Shown: positions 62,368 to 64,000 of the stretch, one piece after another
How positions within the stretch are numbered: the first letter of the stretch is position 1
Layout: each line of letters starts with the position of its first letter
From: Candidatus Caldilinea saccharophila
Lineage (GTDB): Bacteria > Chloroflexota > Anaerolineae > Caldilineales > Caldilineaceae
DNA length: 64,000 bases
Direction of reading: 5' to 3'
Assembly: GCA_016710365.1 (NCBI GenBank)
Contig: JADJVW010000024.1
Coordinates: forward strand, 30,144-94,143
The notes under the pieces: model-generated
Told to the model about the DNA's origin: nothing
Databases searched by the model: none
What the model saw: only the letters and a program-made list of their open reading frames with translations
Program-made: the position numbers and the translations under genes

Positions 62368-63337
62368 TCAAAAAAAGGAAAAGCGCAATTGTTTGGCCTG
62401 CTTCCAATCGGCCACGGATGAGGCGGATTCGACGGATTTGCACGGATAAAATCTGTTTGAATCCGTCTCATCCGCTTTATCCGTGGTCTGGCTCTGGACG
62501 ACTGCCTGCCTGCACAAACGCTTTGACTTCAGGGCCGCTTGGTCTGGGGCAATTTGCAGAAGGTTTTCCGACCAGAATGGCGTCACAGCCCATTTCCGCC
62601 ATGCGCCGCACGTCGTCGATGGTGCGGATGCCGCTTTCGCTCACCAGCATCCGATCCGGCGGGATCAGCGCGCGCAGACGGCTGGTGGTTTCAATGTCCA
62701 CCTGAAAAGTCCGCAAGTTGCGATTATTGACGCCGAGGATACGCGCGCCACTCTTGAGCGCGCGCTCGGTTTCAGCCTCGTCGTGCACCTCAACCAGGGC
62801 AGCCATGCGCAGGCTTTCGGCCAATTGGCGCAGGGTGCGCAAGTCATTGTCGCCCAGCACGCCGACGATCAGCAAGATCGCGTCGGCGCCGGCCATGCGC
62901 GCCTCATGCACCTGGTATTCGTGATAGAGAAAGTCCTTGCGCAACACGGGAACCGACGCGCCGATCGTGCGCAGGTGCTCCTTGATGGCAGTCAGATACT
63001 CCAGCTTGCCTTGAAAGAAGCGGCTGTCCGTCAGACAGGAGATCGCCGCGGCGCCGTTGCGCGCATAGCTTTCGGCGATCGACTCCGGGTCCCAATCATG
63101 TGCGATCAGTCCCTTTGAGGGACTGGCGCGCTTGACTTCGGCGATCAGGCTGACGCCGGGCACGGCCGTCAGCGCCGCGGCAAAATCGAGCGCGGGCGGT
63201 GCCAGCCTGGCAAACGCCTTGACTTGCGCCAGCGGCATCAATTCCATCTGCTTGGGCACTTCCTGCCGCTTCCACGCCATGATCTGGTCGAGCACGGCGC
63301 CTTTATGTTTGGCAATATCGAGTTTAGAAGGTTTCAT
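62368..63337 (-). CDS. trpC: Indole-3-glycerol phosphate synthase (frameshifted near the C-terminus)
   Basis: Ring-closing TIM-barrel enzyme of tryptophan synthesis. The usual landmarks are present: SLIAEVKRASPSKGLI with the catalytic lysine, VPVLRKDFLYHEYQVHEARM, LVEVHDEAETERALKSGARI, LGVNNRNLRTFQVD and MLVSESGIRT. After GCDAILVG the frame changes near 62570 (GGAAAACC), and the expected ENLLQIAPDQAALKSKRL continues in another frame. The tail then reads through a dispersed repeat to 62368, a longer end than usual. Translation stopping at about 62477 in the uncorrected frame would lose the phosphate-loop end. The ATG overlaps the hicA stop (ATGA). Confidence 0.92.
62396..62488. repeat. Dispersed GGCCACGGATG inverted repeat at the 3' end of trpC
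   Basis: Inverted repeat with arms GGCCACGGATGAGGCGGATT and ATCCGTCTCATCCGC...CCGTGGTC. The flanking GCCTGCTTCCAATCGGCC also occurs at 8137-8154. In the corrected trpC frame the repeat encodes the last residues of the protein, suggesting insertion at the gene's 3' end. Confidence 0.65.
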
Positions 63338-63575
63338 TTTTGGTTTTCGTAAGCATCCAGGAAATCATCGCGAGAGATTCCCGCCTGAGTCAAGATCGAT
63401 CTTAATGTAGATCCCTTGATGGTCGGTGGTTTGGCATCGTGAGCGGCGTCGTTGTGCCGTCAGCGTTATTGCGCTGCATAGCAATGTGATTCGCCTCACG
63501 CACAATCTCAAAACCAAGCGTCTTAAAGGTTGCTATAACACGAGACTTAGGGGCATCTGCGGGAAATTTGGGCAT
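63334..63575 (-). CDS. hicA: HicA-like mRNA interferase toxin (frameshifted)
   Basis: About 80 residues, too disrupted to stand out as one frame. The ATG at 63575 gives MPKFPADAPKSRVIATFKTLGFEIVR in two short blocks, then ANHIAMQRN with the catalytic histidine of HicA toxins (in place of the common GSH), and PLTMPNH. The frame changes near 63437, after which PTIKGSTLRSILTQAGISRD and FLDAYENQK complete a typical HicA double-stranded-RNA-binding-fold protein. The start overlaps the hicB stop (TGATG) and the stop overlaps the trpC start (ATGA). HicA cleaves mRNA when free of HicB. With the shift real, the toxin would be inactive. Confidence 0.78.
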
Positions 63576-63802
63576 CAGACTGATACAGCAGCTTCTGCGA
63601 CGAATGCTTCCAAAACTGGTGTTTCATCGCTCAGCACATTGGGGCCAAATGTTTCAATATGAAACCGGAGCGCCGATCTCACATCGGCAAGTGCGTCCTC
63701 ATAGCTGTCGCCTTCGCCAACGACGACGCCGCGCAGCCCTAATGGATAAGCGACGTACCCATCGCTATGCTTCTCCACAATAATCTCGATCTGTTGTTCC
63801 AT
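63575..63802 (-). CDS. hicB: HicB-like antitoxin
   Basis: 75 residues from ATG 63802. It has the HicB partial RNase-H-like fold pattern: IEIIVEKHSDGYVAYPLGLR, GVVVGEGDSYEDALADVRSA and the C-terminal RFHIETFG. There is no added DNA-binding domain, as in short HicB forms. It precedes hicA, the reverse of the E. coli hicAB order but common in other phyla. It begins 11 bases after the trpD stop and overlaps hicA, so the toxin-antitoxin pair is embedded in the trp operon and must be read from its transcript. Confidence 0.85.
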   Translation of the reverse strand: MEQQIEIIVEKHSDGYVAYPLGLRGVVVGEGDSYEDALADVRSALRFHIETFGPNVLSDETPVLEAFVAEAAVSV

Positions 63803-63813
63803 CCTCAAATCCT

Positions 63814-64000
63814 CTATTCAAGATAGCTTCGCGTCTTCTCAATATACGATTCTAACACATGCAGCGCGCTTCCGCTGTCGATGCTGGCGCGTGCTTCTTC
63901 CAGACCGGCGGGCAGGTCGCCACATGCGGTGCTGAGCGCGAAGGCGGCGTTGAGCAGCACCGCGTCGCGCTTCGCATCGCGAATGTCGCCGGCGAGGATG
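63814..64000 (-). CDS. trpD: Anthranilate phosphoribosyltransferase, C-terminal end (partial)
   Basis: The last 61 codons of an open frame that enters from the right edge: AGDIRDAKRDAVLLNAAFAL, then STACGDLPAGLEEARASIDSGSA in two parts and VLESYIEKTRSYLE before the stop. The RDAVLLNAA block is the conserved C-terminal signature of TrpD, where the preceding G-x-x-x-P-x-R-D-x-V-xx-N region closes the phosphoribosyl pyrophosphate site. The enzyme joins anthranilate to PRPP, one step before TrpF. The rest of the gene is outside the window. Confidence 0.9.
   Translation of the reverse strand, partial: ILAGDIRDAKRDAVLLNAAFALSTACGDLPAGLEEARASIDSGSALHVLESYIEKTRSYLE

Overview
This 64 kb window is G+C-rich bacterial DNA, most likely from a filamentous member of the Chloroflexota (Anaerolineae/Caldilineae side). 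That placement is an inference. It rests on the cluster of GT39-type and DUF2298 (Chlor_Arch_YYY) membrane proteins and an Agl23-like protein, families shared mainly by Chloroflexota and Archaea, and on the dispersed short palindromes between genes. No rRNA or tRNA gene was seen to confirm it.

Layout. 1-2.65 kb (minus): the end of a GT2 glycosyltransferase gene, a cytochrome P450 and a small unknown. 2.8-10.7 kb: two aldo/keto reductases around a four-gene oligopeptide/dipeptide ABC transporter operon (dppB, dppC, oppD, oppF, with no binding protein beside it), then a creatininase-family amidohydrolase. 10.7-26.1 kb: cell-wall genes, namely a LysM L,D-transpeptidase, two adjacent large paralogues with a glycoside-hydrolase-like N-terminus (one ending in SH3 repeats and an M23 peptidase, the other in three PGRP/amidase modules), scpA, a proline/threonine-rich surface protein, a GT39-like membrane protein and a YabE-like G5/3D protein. 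26.1-44.3 kb: a run of very large polytopic glycosyltransferase-like proteins (two with DUF2298, two fused to NHL propeller repeats, one also to PA14-like modules), ending in a LysM-M23 peptidase. 44.5-53.4 kb: a complete diversity-generating retroelement (DGR). 53.4-64 kb: hflK/hflC, an acyl-CoA dehydrogenase, two secreted proteins, an arylamine N-acetyltransferase, and a trp operon segment (trpD, hicB, hicA, trpC, a decarboxylase remnant, trpF).

The main system is the DGR. Its order is target 1 (NACHT ATPase plus formylglycine-generating-enzyme/C-type-lectin domain, carrying VR1), avd, template repeat TR, reverse transcriptase, target 2 (membrane-anchored NACHT plus the same lectin domain, carrying VR2). 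TR and both VRs are 81 bp. Every difference between TR and VR1 (14) and between TR and VR2 (12) falls on a TR adenine. The reverse transcriptase and target 2 overlap by ATGA. This indicates an adenine-mutagenesis system diversifying the ligand-binding face of two NACHT sensors, consistent with the conflict/self-recognition DGRs known from multicellular bacteria.

Caution: about half the genes, including housekeeping ones such as scpA, hflC and trpC, are broken by single-base frameshifts, often at short homopolymers. I read most of these as sequencing or assembly indels rather than gene decay. I give each such gene its full reconstructed span and state where the frame changes.
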